A stretch of 64,000 nucleotides of DNA from Reyranella massiliensis 521. GTDB taxonomy: Bacteria; Pseudomonadota; Alphaproteobacteria; Reyranellales; Reyranellaceae. The position numbers were made by a program, and so were the translations under genes. Shown in pieces: positions 34,380 to 43,382 of the stretch. Every line of letters starts with the position of its first letter. Within the stretch, counting starts at the first letter, position 1. Location: the NCBI RefSeq assembly GCF_000312425.1, contig NZ_HE997181.1, forward strand, positions 3,729,395 through 3,793,394, written 5' to 3'. Under the pieces are notes generated by a model. That model made no database searches, was not told where the DNA came from, and worked only from the letters and a program-made list of their open reading frames with translations.

Positions 34380-36065
34380 ATGTTCGACCTTGTCATCAGG
34401 GACGCTGAAATCTTCGACGGCTCGGGCACCAAGCCGGTTCACGGTGACGTCGGCGTCACCAACGGCAGGATCGCCGCCATCGGCCCCAAGCTCGGCGCGG
34501 AGAAGGAAACGGTGAAAGCGAGCGGGCTGGCCCTCGCGCCCGGCATCATCGACGGCCATACGCATTACGATGCGCAGATCACCTGGGACCCGTTCGTCGA
34601 TCCCTCCCCTGCGCTCGGCGTCACGACGACCGTCCTCGGCAATTGCGGCTTCACCATCGCGCCCTGCAAGCCGCAGGACCGCGACCTCACGATGCGCCAC
34701 CTGACCCATGTCGAGGGCATGTCGCTCGATGCCTTGCGCGCCGGCATCCGCTGGGAGTTCGAGAGCTTTCCGCAGTATCTCGACATGCTGGAGAAGAACG
34801 GCGTCGGTCCCAATGTCGCCTGCTTCGCCGGCCACTCGGCCATCCGCACCTTCGTGATGGGGGCCGACGCAACCGAACGAGCGGCGACCGAAACCGAAGT
34901 CGCCCAGATGGCCGATCTGGTGCGCGACGCTATGAAGGCCGGCGCGGTCGGCTTCGCCTCCAGCACGGCGGAAGCCCATAACGGCGAGGGCGGGACGCCC
35001 ATGCCCTCGCGCCTCGCCGACGATCGCGAGCTGCGCACCCTGGTCCGCGCCATGAGCGAAAGCGGCAAAGGCGTCTACATGCTGACCAAGGGCAGCAAAA
35101 CCTCGATCCCCTATCTCGAAGAAATCGCCGCCGAGGCCAAGCGGCCGGTCGTGATCGCCGCGCTCTTCCATTCCAACACCAATCCGGCGGCCTCCTTCGA
35201 CTGGCTGCGCCAGGTGAACGAGGCACGCGCCCGCGGGCACCAACTGGTGGCGCAGACGTCGTGCTGTCCGCTCAGCATGGATTTCACTTTCAAGAGCCCC
35301 TACCTGTTCGAGAGCATGCAGGCGTGGAAACCCGCAATGGCCGCCCACGATCCCGCGGAACTCGAGAAGATCTACCGCGATCCGGCCTGGCGTGCCTCGG
35401 TGCGCGCCGAACTGGAGGCAAAGCGTGGCCGGCTGCTGTTCAACAGCGAATGGAACAAGCTCTTCGTCGTCGAGACGGCGAAGGCGGAGAACCGTGCTCT
35501 CGAAGGCGCGACCCTCGATGTGCTGGCCAAGCAGGCGGGCAAGGAGCCACTGGATTTCATCCTCGACTTCGCCCTGTCGGAGAAGCTCGACACGATGTTC
35601 GTGGCGCAACTCCTGCACAACGACGATGCGGCCGTCGGCAAGATCCTGGCCGATCCCAATACGCACATCTCGCTGAGCGACGCCGGCGCCCACCTCACCT
35701 TCTTCTGCGATGCCGGGTTCGGCCTGCATCTGATGGGCCATTGGAGCCGCGATCTCGGCGTGCTCGACCTGGCCCAGGCGGTGCATCGCCTCACGGGGCA
35801 GCCGGCGAAGCTGTTCGGCATCGAAGGCCGTGGTCTCCTGCGCGAAGGCTACGCCGCCGACCTGATGCTGTTCGATCCCGCGACGGTGGCACGCGGACCG
35901 AAGCGTCGCGCCCACGACCTCCCGGCCGGCGCCGCTCGGCTCACGGCCTCGGCCGTGGGCTTGCACGGCGTTTGGATCAACGGCACCAGGGCCGCCGACG
36001 AGAAGGGCTTCTGCGCCGATCCCAAGGCGCGGCCCGGCGAGGTGCTGCGCCGCTTCGCGGCCTAG
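34380..36065 (+). CDS. amidohydrolase, N-acyl-D-amino-acid deacylase-like
   Basis: A 561-residue metal-dependent hydrolase of the D-aminoacylase/imidazolonepropionase-like group. LALAPGIIDGHTHYDAQITWDP carries the H-x-H metal ligands, VTTTVLGNCGFTIAPC the Cys-bearing loop of D-aminoacylases, and SDAGAHLTFFCDAG the catalytic Asp (D in SLSDAGAH). The predicted reaction is hydrolysis of N-acyl-D-amino acids or a related cyclic amide. GGAGG lies eight bases before the ATG. It is divergent from the Bug binding-protein gene and ends four bases before the convergent beta-lactamase-like gene. Confidence 0.9.
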   Translation: MFDLVIRDAEIFDGSGTKPVHGDVGVTNGRIAAIGPKLGAEKETVKASGLALAPGIIDGHTHYDAQITWDPFVDPSPALGVTTTVLGNCGFTIAPCKPQDRDLTMRHLTHVEGMSLDALRAGIRWEFESFPQYLDMLEKNGVGPNVACFAGHSAIRTFVMGADATERAATETEVAQMADLVRDAMKAGAVGFASSTAEAHNGEGGTPMPSRLADDRELRTLVRAMSESGKGVYMLTKGSKTSIPYLEEIAAEAKRPVVIAALFHSNTNPAASFDWLRQVNEARARGHQLVAQTSCCPLSMDFTFKSPYLFESMQAWKPAMAAHDPAELEKIYRDPAWRASVRAELEAKRGRLLFNSEWNKLFVVETAKAENRALEGATLDVLAKQAGKEPLDFILDFALSEKLDTMFVAQLLHNDDAAVGKILADPNTHISLSDAGAHLTFFCDAGFGLHLMGHWSRDLGVLDLAQAVHRLTGQPAKLFGIEGRGLLREGYAADLMLFDPATVARGPKRRAHDLPAGAARLTASAVGLHGVWINGTRAADEKGFCADPKARPGEVLRRFAA

Positions 36066-36069
36066 TAGA

Positions 36070-37161
36070 TTACGGCCAGCGCGTAACGGCGCGCGCCGCG
36101 TCGCCCAGGAGGCGGTCGAGTTCGCCATGCGCGGGCCCGGCCTGAAGGCCGGGCTCTAGATAGACCACCATGTTGACGTCGAGGGCGCCGAGCCGGACAG
36201 CGAAGGTCGAATAGGAGATGCGCAACGGTCCGTCGAAGCTGTTGTTCATCGTGTAGGTCCAGCGGCCCCAGTGCCAGAAATTGCCGCCGCCCTGCCGCGT
36301 CGGCCGGACGAAGGTGCCCAGTCCATAGTGCGTGGCGGCGCGCTCCTCGCCTGCGAAGGGCGGCTGCATCATCCAGCGCCGCGCCACGGGACCGATGGCG
36401 GGATTGTCGACGGCGAAGGCCTGGTAGAAGCGGCCATAGTCCGCCAGCGGCATGCGCCAGCCACCGTAGCTTGAGAGAATGCGCCATGCCGGATCGAGTT
36501 CGGCGTCGCGCGCGCCCAGCGGCACCAGCACGGTTTGCCGGCAAAAGGTTTCGTACGATTGGCCCGTCGCTTCCTCGATGATCGCGCCCAGCAGCAGATA
36601 GGCTGCATTCGAGTAGGCGTATTTCGTGCCGGGTTGCAGGGGCAGCCTTTGGGCGATCACCCATTTCAGTTGGGCATCGAAGGCGGTTTCCCGTGCGGTA
36701 TGGGTCCGCAAGTAGGTGGCTAAGGCCCCCGAGGTCGCATCGTTCTTGCCGTCGAAGCCCGCACGATGAGCGAGCAGTTCGCCGATCGTCACCTGCAGCA
36801 GACGCGGATCGGCAGGCGGTCCGATGCGCGTCAGGGTCCTTGCCATCGCTTCGGCGACGCGCGTGTCGAAATCGAGACGACCGCGATCGATCAGGGAGGC
36901 AATGCAGACGCCGGTCACCGCCTTGGAGAGGCTTGCCAGCGGCACCGGCGTACCGGCCGCCAGCCGGCCCATCTCGGCTGAATGCACAGGCCGGCCACCA
37001 TGGACCACGACCAACCCGCCGGTCGAGCGCTGTTGCCTGGCCATCCAGCCGCGCCAAGCCTGTTCGATATCCTGGACGGTCTGAGCCTCTGCTGCTCCGC
37101 CCACGGCAAAACAAAGACTCAGGACGGCAGCAAAAATCGTCAGAACAACGACGCGACGCAT
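36070..37161 (-). CDS. serine hydrolase, class C beta-lactamase fold
   Basis: A 363-residue exported protein of the beta-lactamase/DD-peptidase/esterase superfamily. The signal peptide (RVVVLTIFAAVLSLCFAVGG, cleavage near AEAQ) is followed by the catalytic SxxK in VPLASLSKAVTG, the tyrosine motif in YAYSNAAYLLLG (Y-S-N) and HWGRW near the KTG position. It likely acts in the periplasm as an esterase or peptidase rather than as a drug-resistance enzyme, though that cannot be excluded. ATG 37161 was used; ATG 37185 gives eight extra residues and is also plausible. The divergent small gene at 37238 shares the 5' region. Confidence 0.85.
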   Translation of the reverse strand: MRRVVVLTIFAAVLSLCFAVGGAAEAQTVQDIEQAWRGWMARQQRSTGGLVVVHGGRPVHSAEMGRLAAGTPVPLASLSKAVTGVCIASLIDRGRLDFDTRVAEAMARTLTRIGPPADPRLLQVTIGELLAHRAGFDGKNDATSGALATYLRTHTARETAFDAQLKWVIAQRLPLQPGTKYAYSNAAYLLLGAIIEEATGQSYETFCRQTVLVPLGARDAELDPAWRILSSYGGWRMPLADYGRFYQAFAVDNPAIGPVARRWMMQPPFAGEERAATHYGLGTFVRPTRQGGGNFWHWGRWTYTMNNSFDGPLRISYSTFAVRLGALDVNMVVYLEPGLQAGPAHGELDRLLGDAARAVTRWP

Positions 37162-37237
37162 GGCGGCAAGGGCATGGAAAATCATCTCTTTGACGGGTAC
37201 AAACGCGCGGGCCGCAATCCTAAGGAGACCCGCCGGC

Positions 37238-37498
37238 ATGGCCATACAGTACTTCGCCAAGGTCACGGCGAGCGATCATGAAGTGTTTCAGCGTACCGTG
37301 AAACACTATCCTGCCTCGAGCTATTCGGACTGGCACATTCGCGAGGCCGCACGGATGGCGGAGTGGCGCGCCCGGCGGCACACCATCAAGATGGTCGCCA
37401 TTACTCCCAAAGAATTTGCCGACCATTGCGCAAAGACCGGCAAGCCCAGCGACATCATCACCTTCAAGGCCTTCCTGATCGACAAGGCCGGCTTCTGA
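37238..37498 (+). CDS. small hypothetical protein
   Basis: An 86-residue hydrophilic protein with no recognised family. Residues 1-30 (IQYFAKVTASDHEVFQRTV) suggest a strand-helix start, and it is rich in His, Arg and Lys (DWHIREAARMAEWRARRHT), so a nucleic-acid-binding role is possible but unproved. AAGGAG at 37222-37227 precedes the ATG by ten bases. A longer frame from 37160 overlaps the opposite gene's signal-peptide region and has no ribosome site. Confidence 0.65.
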   Translation: MAIQYFAKVTASDHEVFQRTVKHYPASSYSDWHIREAARMAEWRARRHTIKMVAITPKEFADHCAKTGKPSDIITFKAFLIDKAGF

Positions 37499-37635
37499 TC
37501 CCTGGATGGAAGCGCCTGCGGGCCGCCATCGAGTGGGGGCGCGCCTAGCGAAGCCTTGCACCGCCTCCCGTTCGACGTGCGATTGCGAATCTGTCGGCAA
37601 GCCATCACACTGCCGCGTCGCGCCACAGGAACCCC

Positions 37636-38568
37636 ATGTCTGCAGGCCACGATCATACAGGTCACAGCCACGGCAGTGGCGGTCACTCCCACAATCATGC
37701 CGCAGGCGCCAACAGCAAGATGCTGGGCATCGCGCTCGCCCTCACGGCCACCTTTCTGATCGTCGAGCTGGTCGGCGCTTATCTGTTCAACAGCCTCGCC
37801 CTGCTCTCCGATGCAGCACACATGTTCACCGATGCCGCGGCCCTGGCGATCGCCCTCGCGGCCGTGAAAATCGGCCAACGTCCGGCGGACGAACGCCGAA
37901 CTTTCGGCTACCGCCGTTTCGAGATTCTGGCCGCCGCCTTCAACGCTCTTCTGCTGTTTGCCGTCGCGGCCTTCGTGCTCTGGGAAGGAATCAGCCGCCT
38001 GATGGTCGCACAGCCCGTCGAATCGGGCGGCATGCTGGTGATCGCCGTGGCGGGTTTGGTCGTCAATCTCATCGCCATGCGCCTCCTGTCCGCCGGCAAG
38101 GACCGGAGCCTGAACGTCAAAGGCGCCTATCTCGAAGTCTGGGCCGATATGCTGGGCTCCGCCGGTGTCGTTGCGGCGGCGCTCATCATCATGGCGACCG
38201 GCTGGACCTGGGTGGATCCCATCGTCGCCATCGCCATCGGTCTCTGGGTGGTGCCGCGCACCTGGACCCTGTTGAAGGACACGACGCAGATCCTGCTCGA
38301 AGGCGTTCCCGGTCACCTCGAGCTAGGCGAGATACGGGCCGCCATGGCCGGTACGCCGGGCGTTGCCAGCGTACACGACCTCCACGTCTGGTCGATGAGC
38401 AGCGACGATGTCAGCCTCTCGGTCCATGTCGTCCTGACCGAGGGCGCAGACGCGGAAACCGTTCGACGCGACGTTGCGGCGCTGCTGCATGATCGGTTCA
38501 AGATCGAGCACGCGACGATCCAGACCGAGCGGGAAGCCTGTATCGCGCACGAGACGGTCCATCCCTAG
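37636..38568 (+). CDS. cation diffusion facilitator (CzcD/ZitB-like) metal exporter
   Basis: A 310-residue CDF protein. The first 30 residues are His-rich (GHDHTGHSHGSGGHSHNH), suited to metal capture. Six membrane helices follow. The first contains IALALTATFLIVELVGAYLFNSLALLSDAAHMFTDA, whose HxxxD (H-M-F-T-D) and upstream D form the transport site, and helix 5 has the second D in VWADMLGSAG. A cytoplasmic domain with VHDLHVWSMSSDDVSLSVHV ends it. It exports Zn(II), Co(II) or Cd(II) in exchange for protons. No linked regulator is seen. Confidence 0.94.
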   Translation: MSAGHDHTGHSHGSGGHSHNHAAGANSKMLGIALALTATFLIVELVGAYLFNSLALLSDAAHMFTDAAALAIALAAVKIGQRPADERRTFGYRRFEILAAAFNALLLFAVAAFVLWEGISRLMVAQPVESGGMLVIAVAGLVVNLIAMRLLSAGKDRSLNVKGAYLEVWADMLGSAGVVAAALIIMATGWTWVDPIVAIAIGLWVVPRTWTLLKDTTQILLEGVPGHLELGEIRAAMAGTPGVASVHDLHVWSMSSDDVSLSVHVVLTEGADAETVRRDVAALLHDRFKIEHATIQTEREACIAHETVHP

Positions 38569-38643
38569 GGTCTATCCCTAGGATAGTTCATCCTTGGTTA
38601 CGCCGGTTCCATGCTAAAACCCGCCAATTGGCGGAGGATAAAG

Positions 38644-40137
38644 ATGGTCGTGAGTATTGGGCACTATGTCGACAACAAGCTGGTGGCAGGAAAGAGCGGT
38701 CGCACCGGCGACATCACGAACCCGGCGACCGGCGAAGTAACCGCCAAGGTCGCCTTCGCCTCGGTCGACGAGATCGATGCCGCCGTCCAGATCGCGAAGA
38801 AGGCGCAGCTCGCCTGGGCAGCAACACCGCCGATGCGCCGCCAGCGGGTCATGTTCAACCTGAAGGGGCTAATCGAGAAGCGCATCGACGATCTGGCTCG
38901 GCACCTGTCGCTCGAGCACGGCAAGACCTTCGACGATGCCAAGGGCGAAGTCGGACGCGGCCTCGAGGTCGTGGAGTTCGCCTGCGGTATTGCCCATCAT
39001 CTGCGCGGCGACTTCTCCGAGCAGGTCGCGTCGGACATGGATACCTGGTCGGTCCGCCAGCCGCTCGGCGTCGTGGCGGGTATCACGCCGTTCAACTTCC
39101 CGATCATGATCCCCTGCTGGATGGGCGCCATGGCCGTGGCCACCGGCAACGCCTTCATCCTGAAGCCCTCGGAGAAGGACCCCAGCGCGCCGATGCTGCT
39201 GGCGGAACTCTACGCCGAGGCGGGCGCGCCGGCCGGCATCTTCCAGGTGCTGAATGGCGACAAGGTCGCGGTCGACGCACTCCTGAAGCACCCCGACGTG
39301 CCGGCGATCTCGTTCGTAGGATCGACCGCGATCGGCGAATATGTCTATCACACCGGCACGCAGCAGAATAAGCGCGTGCAGGCCCTGTGCGGCGCCAAGA
39401 ACCATATGGTGGTGATGCCCGATGCCGATCTCGACCAGACGGCCGACGCCCTGATGGGGGCGGCCTACGGTGCCGCCGGCGAGCGTTGCATGGCGATCTC
39501 GGTGGCCGTCGCGGTGGGCGATGTCGGCGACCGGCTCATCGAGAAGCTGGTGCCTCGCGTCCAGGCGCTGAAGGTCGGCCCCGGCCTCGATCCGCAGTCG
39601 GAGATGGGTCCGCTGGTGACGCGCCAGCATCGCGACAAGGTGATGGGCTATGTCGACCAGGGCGTGAAGGAAGGCGCCAAGCTGGTGGTCGATGGCCGTG
39701 GCCTGAAGCTGCAGGGCTACGAGAACGGCAACTTCATGGGCGGCTGCCTGTTCGACCAGGTGACGCCCGACATGACGATCTACAAGGACGAGATCTTCGG
39801 TCCCGTGCTCTCGGTCGTGCGGTCGAAGACCTTCGACGACGCCGTGAAGCTGGTGAACGACCACGCCTATGGCAACGGCACGGCGATCTTCACGCGCGAC
39901 GGCGATGCCGCTCGCGCCTTCGCCAGCAACGTGAAGATCGGCATGGTCGGCATCAACGTGCCGATCCCCGTGCCGGTGGCCTATCACAGCTTCGGCGGCT
40001 GGAAGGCCTCGGTCTTCGGCGATCACGGCATCTACGGCATGGAAGGCGTGCGCTTCTACACCAAGCTCAAGACCGTGACCGCCCGCTGGCCGACCGGCAT
40101 CCGGTCGGGCGCGGAGTTCAACTTCAAGGCGCGATAG
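38644..40137 (+). CDS. mmsA: CoA-acylating methylmalonate-semialdehyde dehydrogenase
   Basis: A 497-residue aldehyde dehydrogenase of the MmsA/IolA type. Catalytic Cys is in GAAGERCMAISVAV, NAD-binding FVGSTAIGEYV is clear, and AITPFNFPIMIPCWM-like VVAGITPFNFPIMIPCW and the conserved GAKNHMVVMPDADL are as in MmsA. It converts malonate or methylmalonate semialdehyde plus CoA and NAD to acetyl- or propionyl-CoA in valine, beta-alanine or inositol catabolism. GGAGG at 38633-38637 precedes the ATG. No companion valine-pathway genes are beside it, so it appears as a single transcription unit. Confidence 0.95.
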   Translation: MVVSIGHYVDNKLVAGKSGRTGDITNPATGEVTAKVAFASVDEIDAAVQIAKKAQLAWAATPPMRRQRVMFNLKGLIEKRIDDLARHLSLEHGKTFDDAKGEVGRGLEVVEFACGIAHHLRGDFSEQVASDMDTWSVRQPLGVVAGITPFNFPIMIPCWMGAMAVATGNAFILKPSEKDPSAPMLLAELYAEAGAPAGIFQVLNGDKVAVDALLKHPDVPAISFVGSTAIGEYVYHTGTQQNKRVQALCGAKNHMVVMPDADLDQTADALMGAAYGAAGERCMAISVAVAVGDVGDRLIEKLVPRVQALKVGPGLDPQSEMGPLVTRQHRDKVMGYVDQGVKEGAKLVVDGRGLKLQGYENGNFMGGCLFDQVTPDMTIYKDEIFGPVLSVVRSKTFDDAVKLVNDHAYGNGTAIFTRDGDAARAFASNVKIGMVGINVPIPVPVAYHSFGGWKASVFGDHGIYGMEGVRFYTKLKTVTARWPTGIRSGAEFNFKAR

Positions 40138-40143
40138 GCCTCG

Positions 40144-41718
40144 TTACTTCTTTTCGATGTTCCAGAAGATCGTGACCGGCGAGACGAGATTGCCGGTCAC
40201 ATTCTTGCGCAACGCCACCGGCGCGTACCATTGGCCGACATAGCCGTGCGTCGGATTCTCCGACACGCGCACCTGCATGGCAGTGGCCAGTTCCTTCTGC
40301 TTGGCCGGATCGGTCTCGTCGGCAAAGGCGGCGCGCAACCGTAGAAGCTCGTCATCCTTCGGCCAGCCGAACCAGGCATTCGCGCCCACCGCGTTGATGT
40401 AGGTGTTGGCCAGCGGATCGACGATGTCGACGGCAGCCGACGAGGTCAGAAAGGCGTTCCAGCCGCCCTTGTCCGGCGGATCCTTGCGGGCGCGACGGCT
40501 GACCAGGGTCTGCCAATCCATCGACTGCATGTCGACCTTGAGGCCGGCCCGCTCCATCAGCGACTTGGCGACCGGCGCCAGGTTCGTCAGCACGTAAAGG
40601 TCCGTCGAGTGCATCAGAACCACCGGCGTACCGTCATAGCCGCCTTCCTTCAACAGCTCGCGTGCCTTCACGAAGTTGCTGTCGTACATCGCCTCCATGC
40701 CCTTGGTGGTGGCATAGGGCGTGTCGCACATGAACATCGCCTTGCAGACCTTGTAGTACTTGGGATCACCGATCACACCGTCGAGAAAGTCCTTCTGGTT
40801 GAAGGCGGTGATGACGGCCTGACGGATCTTGGCGTTGTCGAACGGCTTGAAGAGCTGGTTGAAGCGGAAGATGTACTGATTGCCCCACTTGTTCAGGTTC
40901 TCCAGCTTGATATTGGGATCGGCCTCCATGACCTTGAACAGATCGTGCTGCGGGCTCTCGATCATGTCGATTTCGCCCTTGATCAGAGCATTCACCACGG
41001 TCTGCTGGTCTGACATCGCGACCCATTCGACGCGATCGACTTTGGCGATCTTGCCGCCAGCGAGGCCCGACGGCGGCTCGGCGCGGGGCTTGTACTTCGG
41101 ATTCTTGACGTAAACCGTCTTGTCGCCGGGTTTCCATTCCTCCCTCTTGAAGATGAAGGGGCCGGAGCCGGTGGTATCGTCGATCTGCTTGCCAGGATCG
41201 GTCTCGGCGACCTTCTTCGGCATGATGAACGGATTGCCCGACGGCTTGCCCAACGCCTGCAGCATGATGCCGGTCGGCGCCTTCAGCACGATCTGGAAGG
41301 TCTTGGGGTCGACGGCTTTGGCATCGACCACTTTGGCCCAGAGCATCTGGCCCAGCGGATCGCGCACCGCCCAGCGCTTGAGCGAGGGAATGACATCGGC
41401 CGAGGTGACCGGCGTGCCGTCGTGAAACTCGAGCCCGTCGCGCAGGGTGAAGGTCCAGGTGAGCTTATCGTCGCTCACCTTCCATGTGTCGACCATCTGC
41501 GGCTTGACCTCGAGATTGCCGTCCAGCGCGAACAGCGTGTCGTAGATCATGTAGCCGTGGTTGCGGACGATGTAGGCCGTCGTCCAGATCGGATCGAGGA
41601 TCTTGAGGTCGGAGTGTTTGACCACTCTCAAAGTCGTTTGCGCCTGAACACTCCCGAGAATGCCCGACGCCACGCCGATCACGCACGCTACTGCTAAACT
41701 AAGGACACGCTTGCGCAT
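40144..41718 (-). CDS. ABC transporter substrate-binding protein, family 5 (copy B)
   Basis: A 524-residue periplasmic oligopeptide/dipeptide-type binding protein (SBP_bac_5). A signal peptide (KRVLSLAVACVIGVASGILG, cleavage near VQAQ) is followed by VVKHSDLKILDPIWTTAYIV and LTWTFTLRDGLEFHDGTPVT, which are family hallmarks. It is a close tandem paralogue of the protein at 41799-43379; whole stretches are nearly identical by eye. No permease or ATPase is adjacent, so both must share a distant transporter or act as sensors. ATG 41718 has GGGAGG six bases upstream; that site lies inside a long inverted repeat. Confidence 0.92.
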   Translation of the reverse strand: MRKRVLSLAVACVIGVASGILGSVQAQTTLRVVKHSDLKILDPIWTTAYIVRNHGYMIYDTLFALDGNLEVKPQMVDTWKVSDDKLTWTFTLRDGLEFHDGTPVTSADVIPSLKRWAVRDPLGQMLWAKVVDAKAVDPKTFQIVLKAPTGIMLQALGKPSGNPFIMPKKVAETDPGKQIDDTTGSGPFIFKREEWKPGDKTVYVKNPKYKPRAEPPSGLAGGKIAKVDRVEWVAMSDQQTVVNALIKGEIDMIESPQHDLFKVMEADPNIKLENLNKWGNQYIFRFNQLFKPFDNAKIRQAVITAFNQKDFLDGVIGDPKYYKVCKAMFMCDTPYATTKGMEAMYDSNFVKARELLKEGGYDGTPVVLMHSTDLYVLTNLAPVAKSLMERAGLKVDMQSMDWQTLVSRRARKDPPDKGGWNAFLTSSAAVDIVDPLANTYINAVGANAWFGWPKDDELLRLRAAFADETDPAKQKELATAMQVRVSENPTHGYVGQWYAPVALRKNVTGNLVSPVTIFWNIEKK

Positions 41719-41719
41719 C

Positions 41720-41770
41720 ACCCGCCTCCCCATTTGCAGACAACGTGCATCGTTGTCCAGGGAGGCGGGT
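41720..41770. promoter_or_regulatory. nested inverted repeat between tandem binding-protein genes, covering a ribosome site
   Basis: ACCCGCCTCCC (41720-41730) pairs exactly with 41760-41770, and inside it GACAACG (41739-41745) pairs exactly with 41751-41757. On the minus-strand mRNA the outer 3' arm contains GGGAGG, the ribosome binding site of copy B. It could hide that site or act as a stabilising or attenuating hairpin between the two genes. Confidence 0.75.
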
Positions 41771-41798
41771 ATTGGCAAGCACTACCGGAAGAGCGGCT

Positions 41799-43379
41799 CT
41801 ACTTCTTCTCGACGTTCCAGAACACCGGCACCGGCGAAGTGACGTTGCCGCTGATATTATTGCGGGTTCCCATCGCGCCCGTGTACTGGCCGAGCACGGC
41901 GTGTGTCGGCACTTGGGCGGCGCGGAGCTGGATCTTCTCGACGAGTTCCTTGCGCTTGGCCTCGTCGGTCTCGTCGGCGAAGGCCTGACGCAGCCGCGTG
42001 ATCTCCTCGTCGCAGGGCCAGCCGAACCATGCCTTGTCGCAGCTCGTACTGATGAAGCTCGAGTTCACCGGGTCGAGCGAATCGACGCTGCTGGTCGAGG
42101 TAATCAGGATGTTCCAGCCGCCTTTGTCCGGAGCGTCCTTCTTGGCGCGGCGGGCGACAAGGGTCTGCCAATCCATCGACTGCATGTCGACCTTGAGGCC
42201 GGCCTTCTCCATCAGCGACTTAGCGATCGGCGCCATGTTGGTCAGCACGTAGAGATCGGTCGAGTGCAGCAGCACGACCGGCGTGCCGTCGTAGCCGCCC
42301 TCCTTCAGGAGTTCCTTGGCCTTGGCGAAGTCGCTGCCGTACTTGTCCTCGAAGCCGGCGGCCGTCTCGTAGGGTCCGCCACAGACGAACAGCGCCTTGC
42401 AGAGCTTGTAGTAGTCGGGATCGCCGATCACGCCTTCGAGAAAGTCCTTCTGGTTCAACGCATAGAGCATCGCCTGCCGGTTCTTGGGATTGTCGAACGG
42501 CTTATGGAGCTGGTTGAAGCGGTAGATGTACTGGTTGCCCCACTTGTTGGTGGTGACCAGCCGGATGTTCTTGTCGCTCTTCAGGATCGGATAGAGGTCG
42601 TGCTGAGGCTGCTCGATGATGTCGATCTCACCGGCCTGCAGCGCGTTGACCGCGGTCTGCTGGTCGGGCATCGCCACCCACTCGACGCGATCGACCTTGG
42701 CGATCTTGCCGCCAGCGAGGCCCGATGGCGGCTCGGCGCGCGGCTTGTATTTGGGATTCTTGACGTAGACCGTCTTGTCGCCGGGCTTCCATTCGTCCTT
42801 CTTGAAGATGAACGGACCCGAACCCGTATAGTCGTCGATTTGCTTGCTGGGGTCGGTCTCCGCCACCCGCTTCGGCATGATGAACGGATTGCCCGACGGC
42901 TTGGCCAGCGCCTGCAGCACGATGCCGGTCGGCGCCTTGAGCACGAGTTGAAAGGTCTTGGGATCGACAGCCTTGGCTTCGGCGACCTTGGCCCACAGGA
43001 TCTGGCCCAGCGAATCGCGGGCAGCCCAGCGCTTCAGCGAAGCGATGACGTCGTCGGACGTGACCGGCTGGCCGTCGTGGAACTCTAGCCCATCGCGCAG
43101 AGTGAAGGTCCAGGTGAGCTTGTCGTCGCTCATCTTCCAAGTATCGACCATCTGCGGCTGGATCTTGAGGTTCCCATCCAGCGCAAACAGCGTGTCGTAA
43201 ACCATGTAACCGTGGTTGCGCACGATGAACGCTGTCGTCCAGATCGGGTCCAGGATCTTGAGATCCGAATGCATGACCGCCCGGAGGGTCTTGGGCTGTT
43301 GGGCAATCGCCGTCACTGGGGCGACGACCGGCGTCGAAAGCGCCAGTGCCGTGAACAGTCCGAGTATCCGTTTACGCAT
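41799..43379 (-). CDS. ABC transporter substrate-binding protein, family 5 (copy A)
   Basis: A 526-residue SBP_bac_5 protein with a signal peptide (LGLFTALALSTPVVAPVTAIAQ). AVMHSDLKILDPIWTTAFIV and LTWTFTLRDGLEFHDGQPVT are almost identical to copy B. The pair probably arose by tandem duplication. The ATG lies three bases after the stop of the GMC oxidoreductase gene, so the order of the operon is GMC oxidoreductase, copy A, copy B. A periplasmic or membrane alcohol oxidation linked to uptake of the same compound is a reasonable but unproved idea. Confidence 0.92.
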   Translation of the reverse strand: MRKRILGLFTALALSTPVVAPVTAIAQQPKTLRAVMHSDLKILDPIWTTAFIVRNHGYMVYDTLFALDGNLKIQPQMVDTWKMSDDKLTWTFTLRDGLEFHDGQPVTSDDVIASLKRWAARDSLGQILWAKVAEAKAVDPKTFQLVLKAPTGIVLQALAKPSGNPFIMPKRVAETDPSKQIDDYTGSGPFIFKKDEWKPGDKTVYVKNPKYKPRAEPPSGLAGGKIAKVDRVEWVAMPDQQTAVNALQAGEIDIIEQPQHDLYPILKSDKNIRLVTTNKWGNQYIYRFNQLHKPFDNPKNRQAMLYALNQKDFLEGVIGDPDYYKLCKALFVCGGPYETAAGFEDKYGSDFAKAKELLKEGGYDGTPVVLLHSTDLYVLTNMAPIAKSLMEKAGLKVDMQSMDWQTLVARRAKKDAPDKGGWNILITSTSSVDSLDPVNSSFISTSCDKAWFGWPCDEEITRLRQAFADETDEAKRKELVEKIQLRAAQVPTHAVLGQYTGAMGTRNNISGNVTSPVPVFWNVEKK

Positions 43380-43382
43380 AGT

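Noticed and set aside
38575..38586. TATCCCTAGGATA palindrome before mmsA
   Set aside because: Only 5-bp arms; too short to support as an operator or terminator.
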